Shown: in pieces, positions 23,582 through 36,092 of the stretch
Layout of the letters: each line of letters starts with the position of its first letter
How positions within the stretch are numbered: position 1 is the stretch's first letter
Assembly: GCA_016748015.1 (NCBI GenBank)
Contig: JAAOMT010000507.1
Span: 7,358 to 71,357 of the forward strand
Direction of reading: 5' to 3'
Length of the DNA stretch: 64,000 bases
Source: Geosiphon pyriformis
Lineage: Eukaryota; Glomeromycota; Glomeromycetes; Archaeosporales; Geosiphonaceae
Program-made: the position numbers and the translations under genes
The notes under the pieces: generated by a model
What the model was told of the DNA's origin: nothing
What the model saw: only the letters and a program-made list of their open reading frames with translations
Databases searched by the model: none

Positions 23582-26500
23582 AAGCAGTAATTATCATCGT
23601 GACATTTGGACTATTATGAATCATTTAAAACATAGTTTATTTTATAGCTTTATAATGGAAGGAATTTTCACAAAGGAGGTTGAAAATCATGATTTTCACA
23701 AAAATTACATAGAAATTTAAGTGAAAAATACCTAAATTCGCAACAATCAATAATTGGCATTAAGGAAAATAATAATATAGAATTTTTATTATTAATTATA
23801 ACAAATTATAATATTTCAAAATTTTTAAAAATATTAATTAGATCAAAATTGGATTATAAAAATATTAATGAAAATAATTAATTAAGGTATATAATTTAAT
23901 AATAATTGGTTTGGTATATTTTAAATAAAATTATTAAAATTTATTATTTAAAATTATAATAATTAATATAATAAATAATTTTGATAATATATTTCGAATT
24001 ATATCAAATTATAGTTTTTAATTATTATTAATATTTTAACTTAAAATATTTATTTATTATACTTTTTTATTTTTTTATTTATTAAAATATTAATACAATA
24101 ATTTTTTATTAAAAATTTTTTTTGTATAATACAACTTATCTTTAAAAATTTATTCAATAATTTAAAGTTAAATATTATTGGTTATATAATATTTTTATAT
24201 ATATTTTTAAAAATATTTTAAAAATATTTTAGAATACAAAATAACATTTATTGTAATATTTTTATGATTTGTAATTATAATAATATATTTTAATGTTAAT
24301 ATTATAAACTATAACAAATATTTTAAAGATTTATTAAAATCATTAAAAATGGATTAATTTACAAAATACATATGATTATATTGAATTTAATATTTTATAT
24401 TATAAGTAACAAGAATTAAATTAATTGATGAAATTAAAATAATTTAACAGAAAAAAATTAAGAATTTCTCTTTTTCATTAAGAAAAGTATTGTTATTTTT
24501 TTATTAATAACAATTGATAAAATGAATAAATGAAATTTTTGAAAAAACAGCAAAAGAATTAATTATGCAAGATGTAATTCACAATCAACATAAGTAATTG
24601 GTGTTATGCTAAAAAGAGTAAAAATTATGAAAAGCACAAATAATAATAGTTACACTAAGTATAGAAAAGCAATTCTTTTCGAAAATTACAAGTATAGAAA
24701 GAATTTTATGAAAACTTTTACTAGGATTTAAGCACAAAAATCTATTTTATAAAAAAGCTTTCGGGATTTCATAAAAAAAGTCTAATTAAATTCGGGTATT
24801 CTTTATTTACTGTAAAAGTTCACGTGATGTTAAAACTAATTCAGAGAAGTTCTCTTTATGATGTCACGATTCAGATGATTATTATGTCATCATTGAAAAC
24901 CTTATCAAGAAGTTTACTTTGAGGGTCATATTTAATAGCGCAATCGCGTGCACCATACTTTAATTTGTTTTTGTAATATCTTTCTGCCAAATTATATTTT
25001 TTGGTATTCGAATAAAAAGGAAGGATTCAAATGAGCCTGATATCAAATATTCGAGATTGAATTATGGATATGTTTCAAAGGGGACCAATTATAATCATTT
25101 GTATCTGGAAAATTAAAATTGGAGGAGCTTTTATTATATCTCTTTGGTTCCAAATAATACAAAATTCTCATGAAATAATAAATAAATTTAATTGGTTGGA
25201 TTAGCGAGCGAATATTCGGATTTTTAGAAAAATCTTATCGGTTAGTTTCTAGAAGATAGGTGATTTTATTTGAAATATGTAAATAGTTACTTTTCTGGTA
25301 ATTTCAGCTTTGTCTAATTTAAAAAGAATTTTTATCAATGCAGCTAATTGTAATCAAAATTCAGTTATTATTGATATTTTTTAATAAGGCTAATCATCAA
25401 TGCCAGCAAAAAATTCAGTATAAAAAGCACGCTACGTTATATATAATAAAATTTATTGCCGTTAGTGATTCGAATATGGAATCATGTTGTTTGAAATATT
25501 GATCCTAACTTCAAGGACAAGAATAAATTTTATGCTTGAATTTTGAATTTTCTCACATGAATAATTTAAAAAACTTGAATTGAATTCATATATCATTATT
25601 GTGTATAGTTTATATAACAAAATGAATAAAGTTTTATTTCAAATAAGGTTTTACTGTAAAAAAAAATTATTCATTTTTATTTAGTTAATAAATGTAAAAA
25701 TATGAAAGTTTTTAACCATTTTTATGAAAATTTTCGAAAATTTAATGGTAGGCTTGAGTTAAAGTATTGTTAATTGAATTATTATTGCTTGATAAAAATT
25801 TTATGACCGATTCAAAACAGCTAATAATAAAATATTATGTTTACAACTAGAGCTAAAGCATTTTTTGGTTGTTTTTAAAGCATTTTTTCTTTTTTTAACT
25901 TAATTTTTTTTTCAATTAAAGTTATATTCAAGTAATATAATAGAAACAGTCTTAGTATTATTATAATCTTCATTAAAAGTTCTAAAGTTTTTAATAACAA
26001 ACCAGTAGCAATGCTATTTTTCTTTCCAGTTATTATTATTATTACTTTTTAAATGGCCAAAAAAATAAAATGTCCAAGAAAAATTATTATTACTATTGAT
26101 CTTAAAAATAAATTTTTGAGATTCTAGAATAAAGTTTTTTTTGGCATTTTCTAAAACACAAGTTCTGTATTTTGTAAGGACTTTGAATTATAATTATTGT
26201 TTTAAAACCAGTTTTGCTTTTGAAAAATGTAGCTTTAATTTTTAATTTGATATTTAATCATAGTAATTGATTTCAATCCAATTGCAAATATTAATACTCT
26301 TTTAAATTTGGGCAACAACAGCAATAATACATTTATTAAAAAAAATATAATTAAAATTTGGTTGTGTTGTTTAATATAATTATTTTTGACCAATTATTAT
26401 TTATTAAAAAGGCAAATCAAATTATATTTTAACATATACTATTATCAAAAATATTTAATTGTCTTTAAAATATTTTTATTGATTTTATTTTTAGTAACTA

Positions 26501-28120
26501 AAAAAGTTATTTTTTAAATATTTATAGCTTAATATAAAAAATTAACTGTTAAATATGTTTTTAGTATAATTTATGTAAAAATATAACTTACTTACTTTAA
26601 AAAATAATCTTTTCAATAAATTTTTTTTTTATATTAAAAAAATTAATTAATTTTTGTTTTAAAATTATTATTTAAAAGATTGTAACCAAATTTAAGTATT
26701 TGTAATAATAATTCTAAAAATAATATTTTATATAAATATTTAATTTTTATGTTAAACAATCTATGTTTTTAATAAACAAAAAAATATTTTTATCAAAAAT
26801 AAATTTGTAAAAAGTTTTTTAAGTTTAAAATATAAATAAACTAATTGATTTTTGGAAATTAATAGCTAGTTAATTTTAAAGATTATTAAGTTTATAATGT
26901 TTTATAATAAATTATCAAAAAAATATTAGCTTTATTTGTTTTTAATAAATAGTATTTAGTTTAAGTACTAAAAATTTTAAGCTATTAATTATTTAATTCA
27001 AAAATACATTTTTTTGCTGAAAATTTAATTTAACAACAAATTATTTTATAAGGTCTAATTGTAATTAATTATTTTTTCTAATATTATTAATACCAAATTA
27101 TTGTTAATTTTATTGCTAATAAAAGCTGTTAAATTTTTAATAAGCTAATTTATTATCAAAGTATCTTTCTATATTTTGGGCTATTTATGCTATTGAGTTT
27201 ATAATAAAATAATCAATTATTTTATAGTAAAAATCAAGAATTTTTAATCATAAACTCTTTATTAATATATAATTAATTTTCTATAAAAGCCAATTTATTT
27301 ATAAAAAAATCTTGATTGTAGATTACTTAATAAAAATAAAAATAAATAAAATAGTGTTATTAACAAGAAAAATTTCTTCTGTTCAAATCTAAAATAATTA
27401 AATTATTATTGAAATTGATAACTAATTGATTTCAAAATATTAGTCAAGATTGTAAATTTTTAAAACAGTTTAATTATAAAAATATTTTTGGTTTTCAAAA
27501 TAAAAATTTATTTTGTTAATTTAAAACTTAAATTGATAAATTAATATATTTTCTTAAAAAAAAAAAGCCATTTTTTTATATATTTTATTGTAATACTATT
27601 TTGAATTTTAGCAATTTTTTTATTAATATTTAATGAAATAAATATATATTTTGGTAAGCTATCAATTATTTCTGAATATTATTGAATATTTTGGTAAACT
27701 GTTGAATATTTTAGCAAATTTCTTGATATTTTGGTAAATTTTTAAATGTTATATAGTTTAGAGTATTATATAATTTGAGATTTATATTTAATTATACTTA
27801 TGTATTGTATAATATTATATGCTAATTAATAATAGAAATTATAAAAGTAATTTTATGTTAAATAAGAACTCAAATTTTATCTGATAAACCATCTTACATT
27901 TTTTTATATTTTAAGTAAAATTATTTTTTTATAAAAATTTTGAATATTTTAGTCAATTATTCAATATTATATAGTTTGAAATATTGTATAATTTTAATTA
28001 TTGTATTAAGTTATATCTGTGAGATTATATGAATTAAATTATTAATTAAATAAAAATTATTTAAATATTTAATTAATAATAAAAATTAAAAACAATTTTA
28101 ATTAATAATAATATTTTATC
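23582..28120. other. Extremely AT-rich gene desert
   Basis: No gene seen. 23.75-24.45 kb and 26.3-28.1 kb are almost pure A/T. At about 27147-27270 one plus frame reads LSIFWAIYAIEFIIK and later RIFNHKLF, faintly like an LTR-element RNase H ('ecxAIxxAIexf...ItDHkxL' with Asp to Asn); this is weak. At 27640-28070 there are short tandem units (GAATATTTTGGTAAA) and a longer duplicated block (27745- and 27967-). Confidence 0.5.
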
Positions 28121-28127
28121 TCAATTA

Positions 28128-28740
28128 TTAAATATTATTATTTATTTTAAAATCCAAAAATACTTAATATTATTATTGTCAAAACTAATCTCTTGAAAAA
28201 TTGTGTTTAATAAAAAATTTTTGGTTGTTAATATTGTTATAAATGCCAAAATTTAAATTACTTGTCTTTAATTTGTAAAACTATTCTTTTTGGTGCGTTA
28301 AAAAGTTTGTTAAATTATTTGACCCAAAAAACATTGTATTAATTCAATTTGTTAAACTTGTTTTATATGTATAAGCTATTAGTTAATTCACTAAGCTATC
28401 AGTAACTGTTAACATACTTAATATAAAAGCTTTTTTTTAAAATATGCTTATAGAAATAATAAGTTCAATACAGAATTTTGTACTTTAATGGCTAATAAAC
28501 TTTTTACACAAATTAAAAAACAGAATTTTTCTTATAACACTTGTCTAAATTATTTGTTGATCTAAACTACGTAATAAGTCTTATGAAGTGTTTTAGGACC
28601 ATAAAAGCATTTAAATAAGTTTTAGTGTTTAACTTATTATAGATTTAAATAATTGGTCATGTGTAAAAAGTGTATGAGCCATTGTTTATATGAAATATGC
28701 ATATATTAGATGTATTTAAATAGTGGTTAAATTACACTTT
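28128..28740 (+). repeat. LTR-like relic, copy A
   Basis: It shares ordered blocks with 50219-51000 in the same orientation: 'TACTTAATATTATTATTGTCAA' against 'CTCTTAATATTACTATCAA', then GTGTTTAATAAxAAATTTTTG, then CTTTAATTTGTAAAA, and a promoter-like 'TGTGTAAAAAGTGTATGAGCC' against 'TGTATATAAAAAGCATATAAGCC'. The match is patchy, with indels. A TATA-like box followed by this spacing suggests an LTR. Termini and target duplications are not resolved. Confidence 0.5.
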
Positions 28741-30300
28741 GTTAAAGACTAAAAAAAATTGAGTAATAGTTTTTTAAATAGTTGCAAACAAAAAACAATT
28801 AATAACATATGTTTCAATTAAGAAACTTTATATTTATTATTTATTATTAACATAAAATTTATGCTGAACATGGTTTTTATATAGTTTTAATAATAGATAA
28901 ACAACCAAGTCAATAATCAATTAACAATTAAGTTAAAAACTCTTTACAAAAATAAATTGATATGCTAAATCATTTTTTAAGCTAAATACAAAATAAAAAT
29001 AGGTAATTTTAATAATAATAATAAATCAAACACTAATATTTAATAAATACTCTAATTTTAGACAAGATATTTTCTGAAATTTGCAGAATACTATTTTTCA
29101 AAAGAAAAATATTTAAATTACTTGAATGTTATAAATTTAAATTAATAGCTATGTAAAATATCAAACTTTCTATTGCTCTTATAGGCAATAAAAATCATAT
29201 ATTTTGAAATAATATTCAGATTAAATGAACAGAAAACTACTAAAATTTCAGGTCTAAAACAGTTTATAAGTCTTTTCGAATAATTGGCAAATTTATACTG
29301 CTAATAGAGAACAAATTATAAAAGAATCGTTTTCAAATCTAAGGTGTGCAATTGAATTGATAACTCTTTCCACATTCCGTGGCCATTGTTTAAATAATTG
29401 AGAAAATTATTCGATTACCATCAAAAACATTTGTAAGAGATATTTTTAATTGGTCTTGCTTTTATGATACTATAGAAAATTATAAAAAATGTCAATATAA
29501 ATCTTATTTTCTAAAAATATAGTTGTTTAATGCTAAAATTGTTACATTTGATTAAAAAAATTGAGGAATAACATTTAACAAGAATCAGCTATTTTTATTT
29601 CAGAAAGGCCACATTCATTAAAGATAATATTGTGCCTGGATACTGAAAAGAATATTGGTTTATTCTGGTTTTTATATTACAATCCATTTTTGACATAGTT
29701 TCAATCGAAATTTGATAAATAAATTTACCCGAATTGAGGCATAATAATATCCTAAGCGGTTCAATTAAATATCGGCCAGATACTATGCTCAGTTTTCAAT
29801 TTGATAAATTCTTTTAATAGTTCATTATTAGAATAGTACTTTTTATTTGTCCTATAAATTCAACTTGTTTGTTGATATTAGGAAAATACTAAGATGAACC
29901 AAATATTTGGTTATGTTTCCCTATTAATAATAAAATTTCTAAAATATGCTTTCTATTATGAGATCTATTTTAATTGAAATTAAATTTATCATTCTACCTT
30001 AAATACCTGAAACGTGCCATCAAATTAAAAAAGAAGATAAATGTGTGAAATTTTTTTTCAGATCTTATTTTCCCAATGTATTTAATTTTAAACTCATCAT
30101 GGTTTTAATAATTTAATAATCAAAGTGTCTCCTACCAAAAATTGTCACATTTAATTATTAGGCTTTAAACTTATTGTTTAAAAAAAAGAAGAAAAAAGGT
30201 ATAATCTTGTATTAGATCTGATTTAAGCTATAAGCAATAATTTCATGAAATTTTTTTCATTGGAAAGCATGGTATTATTAATTTTTTTCCACCCATTCCT
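28741..30300. other. AT-rich intergenic region, no gene seen
   Basis: Composition becomes less extreme after about 29.3 kb. No reading frame or RNA gene recognised. Confidence 0.5.
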
Positions 30301-30309
30301 TTTGATTGA

Positions 30310-30972
30310 AGATATATAAAAACTAAATATCTCCTGCGTTTATACAAGAGCAGAAATGCTACAAATATTAGTGAGTATCACCTCTGGAAGGTTTGCCCAT
30401 TCTTTTTTTACTAGCCCAGTAAAAATTTCTAGAGACGCAGTTTTTTTGAGACCATTCCTTTTACTTTTCTCCTAAATTATACTTAAACAGTCAAATATTC
30501 TCAATAGAGTTGAGGTCTAGGCCACAGCAGAACACAACATGGAAGTCTTGCTTGGAGGCGAAAGACATGCTTGGGCAGAATGGTGATGTAGTCAAGGCTT
30601 GAAAGCTTGTCCCGGACAGTTTATTTGCCGACTTCGAATCCTCAATGCATTTCTCTGAACGCTTTGGTTTCCGTGCAAGATTTTGTCGATCCGGCGATGT
30701 TTGCAAGAGGTAGTTTGGCGATTTTGGCTGCATTGCAGTGAACATTGCGTCAAAGGTACTTAATGACTTCCCGGTTCGATTTTACAGGGTTAGGGTGCAT
30801 CAGATAGGTGAAAAAATGGGTAAAAAGACAGAATAGGTAGCGGCAGGAATAAATGTGAGGTTGTGACATCAAGGTATACAAAATAACATTTACGTGCCGG
30901 CCTTTTCTGGAAGCGGCAAATTTTGCTAATGGTGTTGCCGCCATGATTAAAAAAAATTGATTTTAGAAACAT
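30310..30972 (-). pseudogene. Tc1/mariner transposase relic
   Basis: On the minus strand one frame contains VLLWP at about 30530 and the next frame continues DLNSIENI, stop, LFKYNLGEK, matching the Tc1 motif 'VLxWPxxSPDLNPIENxW' with a short deletion across the middle, Pro to Ser, and Trp to stop. Further upstream, AKIAKLPLANIAGSTKSCTE resembles the linker 'GSTKSKPRSGRP' after the N-terminal helix-turn-helix. Much of the DDE core is missing. The short open frames here (30491-30745, 30750-30944) are pieces of this relic. Confidence 0.5.
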
Positions 30973-31641
30973 TAATTTTTTACCCTACCTTTACGAAAGC
31001 AATAGATTCGAGTTGCTTTGTGAATTAAAGAACCAAGAAAAAAATTCAGAGTGATATTTGTCGAAATAGCTATTTTAAATTCAAAGAACTCATTCGACTA
31101 ATCAATGCTTTGTATGTGAAAAGTTTTGTGATCTCGAGAGGGACCGAGATAAAAAAGATTTAATATTCCTGGGGTATCACAAGATATCGAGATGAATTTA
31201 TTTTGTCTTTTGCCATGTCCTCCTTTCTGGAGCTCTTTGGTTTCCAGATCGATCTCAGTCTCAAAGCTGAAATAGAAATTTTACTCCTCTTTCGTTTTGG
31301 GTCATGAGGGAAAAAATCTGATATCATTCGAAATTCTCAATTTTACGGCGAAAACCAACCAAAGCTTAGTGAAACGAGAATTAAGTAACTAATCTCATTT
31401 ATGTTTCGACGATATGATTGGGTTAAACTAAAATATATATTTCCAAGCTAGCAGCTAGATAACTGAGGTTTGAAACGTTGAAAAGAGATGATGCAAAGAA
31501 TATGAAAATTTAAAATCTCGCTATCTTCACAACATATCTTGATCCATGAAGATGTCAGACTTCTCAAAATTCCCACAGTTCCCTAATTAATGATTTTTAG
31601 TAAAATATCTTTAGAAAATTGTTATTTTTAATCATAATATT
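30973..31641. other. Intergenic region, no gene seen
   Basis: Downstream of the Sel1 gene (minus). A possible extra Sel1 exon is discussed in that entry; nothing else is recognised. Confidence 0.5.
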
Positions 31642-32753
31642 TTACCTTCCAAACTCGCATCTTTTCGCAGTGTAGGGTGTTTCTTCAATGGTAAGGGAAG
31701 GTACTTTGATTTTTCGATAATGGCGAAAGAACTCATGGCGATCTTTTTGAGCACCCCATCCATGAAAATAAGCCTCGCTCATATTGAATTCCATGGCTTC
31801 CATCCCGGAAGAAGCAGCTTTATTCCATGCTCGAAATCCTTTCAACCAATTTCTATGGATCACGTTTCCCGACCAATAGAAATTACCCACAACAACTTGG
31901 GCAAATCTGTTTTCTAATTGTGCAGATTTTTCATACCAGAGAAATGCTTGAAAGAGATCCTGGGAAATCATTAAGCCCTTAGAATAAAAATGTGCCAGGT
32001 TCAACTGTCCAAAAGACTCGTCATTTTCCGCCGCTTGTCGATACCAATGGAAAGCCAGTCTCATATTTTTTGCCGTACCATATCCTAAAATATAAAATAA
32101 ATTCATGTATTATGTGACCGATTTTACGCTATAAAAAGGCCTCATACTTAAATGAAATGAGATTTACCATTCTCGTAAAGATAACCTAGACTGGTTTGAC
32201 CATAACGATTGCCACCCCTTGCGGATTTCTTGTACCACTTGTAAGATAATTTAAAATCTTGGTACTTATCTTCATACAGTGTTCCGACTAGATATTGAGC
32301 CATATGGTTCCCTGCTTCGGCTGCTTTTCGATACCAACGAAAAGCATGTTCTGGATCTTTTCTCGCTATTATTCCATGGCCAAGCTGCCAACATTTTCCC
32401 AAGAGGAATTGGGCACAATCATCACCAATAACTGCACCAATTTGGTAAAACTCAAGTGCCTTTTGTTGATTGAGGTTGATGCCGATTCCTTCTTGATGAC
32501 AGTAACCCAACAAAGAATAAAAACCTTCATCCTTTACAATATCTTGAGCTGATTTGAAAAGTGTTTCCTCTGTTTGATTAATTTGCCGTAAGTGAGCAAT
32601 TATATTAGAATTTATTTCTCGTGAAACATATCCTGAATTGATTCCTTTAGCAATGATTGCAAAAGCTTCGCTAACCAAGTCAGAAACCATGCTTTGAACC
32701 TTTTTTAAAGGGCGAAATAATTTAAAAAGAGTAAACACATTTTCAGAGATCAA
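31642..32753 (-). CDS. Sel1-repeat protein (2 exons)
   Basis: Exons 32753-32168 and 32084-31642 (minus strand) join at YENG/YGTAKN to 342 residues. About six to seven Sel1-type TPR-like repeats run from about residue 75 to the end. Typical units are AQFLLGKCWQLGHG...AFRWYRKAAEAGN, AQYLVGTLYEDK...SYKWYKKSARGGN and GQTSLGYLYENGYG...AFHWYRQAAEND. Such repeats form helical solenoids that bind proteins; in these fungi Sel1 proteins are greatly expanded and often act with kinases. There is no kinase domain here and no signal peptide, so it is probably intracellular. The last codons (GGAAGGTAAAAT) could be a splice donor, with a tiny extra exon near 31570 adding a few residues; the end is uncertain by that much. 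Confidence 0.85.
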
Positions 32754-33885
32754 AACATAATCTTAGATTTTATATATAAATTTAGTGCAAACCTTTTTTA
32801 TAAGTATCTTGGAGACCTGATATTATCCAATGATATTGAATTTGATAAAGTTGAATGCCGCAACTAGATCTAATTCTTGTTCGCGAGAAATTGAGTCTCA
32901 TCACTTATTTTGAAAGTAATATTGTTTTTTCTTTAAAAAAATGACTTAGTCAATCGATATATAAAAATAAAAAATTATATTCAAACAAACAATTGATCAA
33001 GTAAAGCTCGCAAAAATATTTCTCTAGTCTTATTAAAATTATGATTTATCATTATTTAAAAACATTGCCTCAATTCAAGCTATGTTTGATAAATCAATAA
33101 CAATTACCTAAAGCAAAAAACAAAAGAGTTAGATGAAACAAAATTTATTTGTCAAAAGCTTTATTTCAAAATAACCATAATTTTATAATTTTGATAATGA
33201 AATTGGTTGTGAGCATTTTTACAGATTATTTACGATTTAATTTTATGGTTAACACAGTAAAATATTGCAGATTTCTATAATAATAACTTTTAAATTAAGA
33301 AGAAAACACAATAATTATATAATTATTAGTTTTTATAAGGAGTTTTTATAAACAAATAACAATAAATGAAATTTGCACCAATTATATTATTAAAAAGTTT
33401 GTAATATGTAAAAATTATTTTGAAAATCAAATCATATTGTAGCTGATTACAAAATGGTACAACTGATTACAAAAATTTACTTGTTTTTGCAAACAATCTT
33501 AAATTTTTAATGATACACAAATCAAATTGCATATGACATGATGTGTAAGTTCACTTTTGAATGTCAGCAAAAAATAAAAAAAATAAAGAGTAAAAGGTGT
33601 CTAAATTAGTAAGAAAATTAAAATTTGGTGAACTTGACAAAATATCGGAAATATCCTGAAGTCTAATCTTACCACATTTTTGAAAAAGCGTTGCTCAATA
33701 ATGTTTTCGTCTTTGTTTGGGTTTCACCGTCCTTCTTTCCATAATATCATTTAATTCCGTAATAAGAGACATACAGAATGTAAATCATACTTATCAGAAA
33801 ATCCTAATTCTCTAGTTTTGTAAACTCTGGCAATTGAATGATTTAAGAGATTTCTATAATCACTAGTAATAAACACGAGACTTTC
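32754..33885. other. AT-rich intergenic region, no gene seen
   Basis: Upstream of the Sel1 gene; no coding sequence recognised. Confidence 0.5.
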
Positions 33886-33889
33886 TCTT

Positions 33890-34284
33890 TTCTTATCGTT
33901 CCCTGGGATAAAAAAATTATAGATAATTCTGAGTTTCTTTTAAATTGTGAACCCACTTTTCGAATATCGGAAAAATTGATGTCATATGGTGAAACAAGCA
34001 TTTTGACTCTTTCTTTGATATCATGCCGTTTTCTATGGTTGGATTGCAGCCGGTTTAATCTTGAGCATAAAAAATTAACGAATTGTGTGTCACCATCTGC
34101 CTATAATGACTTAATAAAGCCTCGCGCCACATTAGCCACTTCTCAGGATCGTGGTGGATTGGGGAAATCTAACTCTCGTACGAGTGTAACAGTAATGTAA
34201 ATAGATTTACGACCAACAGACAATAACAACGAAAGTCGAAAATTTTCATTGTCTTGAACTGACAAAGGTCCCAACAATCCGTTT
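33890..34284 (-). pseudogene. Broken host-like gene, family unknown
   Basis: A minus-strand frame of about 130 codons reads NGLLGPLSVQDNENFRLSLL, then ITVTLVRELDFPNPPRS, stop, EVANVARGFIKSL, stop, ADGDTQFVNFLCSRLNRLQ and a basic tail (NHRKRHDIKERVKML). The composition is that of real protein, but two in-frame stops (TGA, TAG) interrupt it; both are one C-to-T or G-to-A step from sense codons. The plus frame 33976-34200 is its shadow. A short open minus frame at 34432-34662 might be an upstream piece. Confidence 0.45.
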
Positions 34285-34292
34285 TAAGATTA

Positions 34293-35033
34293 AAAAAAAA
34301 AGGTAATACTGTGGGTTTTTTGAACACTAATGATATTCAAGTTAGTTTATTAAATTTAAAAATTCTTTCAACCCCGTTTCCAACAGGTAATCTATTCCGA
34401 CATCTGAGATTTAGGAGAAAGAAACTGCTTACTAACGATTTATGATATGCATTAGTTGATAAAAAACGTTGTTTTTGGTGGGAATTTTTTTGCTTAAACT
34501 AATTGGATTCGTTTCAGAGTGATGATTGTTAAGAAAATCCTTTTTTCCAGGCGCGTGGTTTATTAAAGGCTCTACAAAGTCGAGGATAATAAAAAAAGCT
34601 GGAACAAGAGGCATCCATTCTAATTTTAGTAAATAATCTTTAAAAATTCTATGATCCCCCACCCCGGTTACGTTTCAAATAACCTAAATAACATGTAATC
34701 ATATGTAAAATATTTCGAAAATTTTCAATAGGTAGTTTATTGCCAGAATTCTAAAAAATCATTCAAATTGTCTTAGAAAAGATTTCTTGGGACTAATAGT
34801 TTGAAAAATATTATTTACATCAGTATTTTCTAGAACACATACTCAAAAAAAATCCAGAACACCAAAACAGGCAAAAAATTTTAATATCAAAATAGGATTT
34901 AAGTTTACAATGGGTGAAAAAAATCTAAAATTTCAAGGAAGTCTAAAATATCTTTCATAAAATGGATCAATTTTTGACTAAATATGTTGTCAATTCTTAT
35001 TTTTATACTTATTGCTTAAAGTGGGCTTAAAAT
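34293..35033. other. Intergenic region, no confident gene
   Basis: It contains the 76-codon minus frame at 34432-34662, without a recognisable domain. Otherwise AT-rich spacer and probably the 3' UTR of the HMG gene. Confidence 0.45.
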
Positions 35034-36092
35034 CTAAATGATATGAGAGTTACTTGAAGTGTTATTGTAATCATTAATATAGTTCATTTCATCGAAATTA
35101 TGTTGGAAAAAAAATTCTTCGGGGACATCTGGGATATAATTATGATTGTAATCGGGGGGTAAAACGCCTAGCGGATTTAGCTGTGTTATTATTTCAGGAT
35201 AATTTGGTGATATCCATTCTGAATTCCAATATTGATAAACATCTGTTGAAGTGGAAGGAACTACTTCGTGTTCTGTTAATAGGTTTAATGTTTCTGGGTC
35301 GGCGAAATCCTCACTACTCGTTTCATTAATCTGATTATTGGAAAATTGTGTCCGATTCAATTGACCAAAAGTTTCCAGAGGAGCAGTAGAAGGTGTTCTT
35401 GCAAGTATTTCTGAAGCAATTTGCGAATTGTCATGTAATTCTGATAGGGTTTTTACTATTAAATTGCTATTCAGCGTAGAATCATCAAGAGGTGGGCTGT
35501 TCGTAATATAAATTAAAGGTGGACTTGTTCGATTTTGATTTTCTGTAATGTTGATAAAATCATTCACTTGTTCCCTTTCAGGTGTAATAATTTCTTCGAT
35601 CCAAGTATACTCCTTTTGTTTTTTGTTTGATTGACCTGGCTGATATTTATAATTAGGTGAAGCTTGACTTTGAGCACGAGTGGCAACCGTGGCAAGCCAT
35701 TCGAAAAATCTTTTCATATCCTGCCCTTCATTTTTCCAATTTTGTCCAAAAAGTTTTGATGTTCTTTCGAATCCTAACTTTTCCGTTTCCGGTGTTCTCT
35801 TCATTTGCAATCTCATACCTTTTTGATAAAGTAGATAACTGTTTTGGGTTCGTGGTAAATTTCCTTTTGTTCGTTTCTTACCCAAGGATAATATTTGTCG
35901 AAGATCTTGAATAGTGAATTGTAATGGGTTATTCGTTTCCGGCAATTCTACTTGGAGTAACTTTTCGACGGCATCATTGTATTCATTGAAATAAGCCGCA
36001 TCATGTATCGAAGTTTTTCGTTTTTTCATAACTCTTTTTTTAGCGGTTGTTAATTTTGTCGCTACATTATGAGTGTTAGAGCTTGAAGCCAT
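35034..36092 (-). CDS. HMG-box protein, MATA_HMG type
   Basis: Single exon, 352 residues. Residues about 80-140 form an HMG box: PRTQNSYLLYQKGMR at the start of helix 1, KLGFERTSKLFGQNWKNE in the middle, and KRFFEWLATVATRAQ at the end. This is the sequence-specific (SOX/MATA-like) kind, in which 'RPxNaFxLY' and 'W' are conserved. A Lys/Arg-rich stretch at residues 18-28 could be a nuclear signal. The C-terminal half is polar, rich in Asn, Ser and Thr, ending in an acidic/aromatic segment (DYNHNYIPDVPEEFFF) that could activate transcription. Glomeromycotina carry large families of such genes, so a mating-type role cannot be assumed. A second HMG-like gene lies 2 kb upstream, on the same strand. 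Confidence 0.85.
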   Translation of the reverse strand: MASSSNTHNVATKLTTAKKRVMKKRKTSIHDAAYFNEYNDAVEKLLQVELPETNNPLQFTIQDLRQILSLGKKRTKGNLPRTQNSYLLYQKGMRLQMKRTPETEKLGFERTSKLFGQNWKNEGQDMKRFFEWLATVATRAQSQASPNYKYQPGQSNKKQKEYTWIEEIITPEREQVNDFINITENQNRTSPPLIYITNSPPLDDSTLNSNLIVKTLSELHDNSQIASEILARTPSTAPLETFGQLNRTQFSNNQINETSSEDFADPETLNLLTEHEVVPSTSTDVYQYWNSEWISPNYPEIITQLNPLGVLPPDYNHNYIPDVPEEFFFQHNFDEMNYINDYNNTSSNSHII

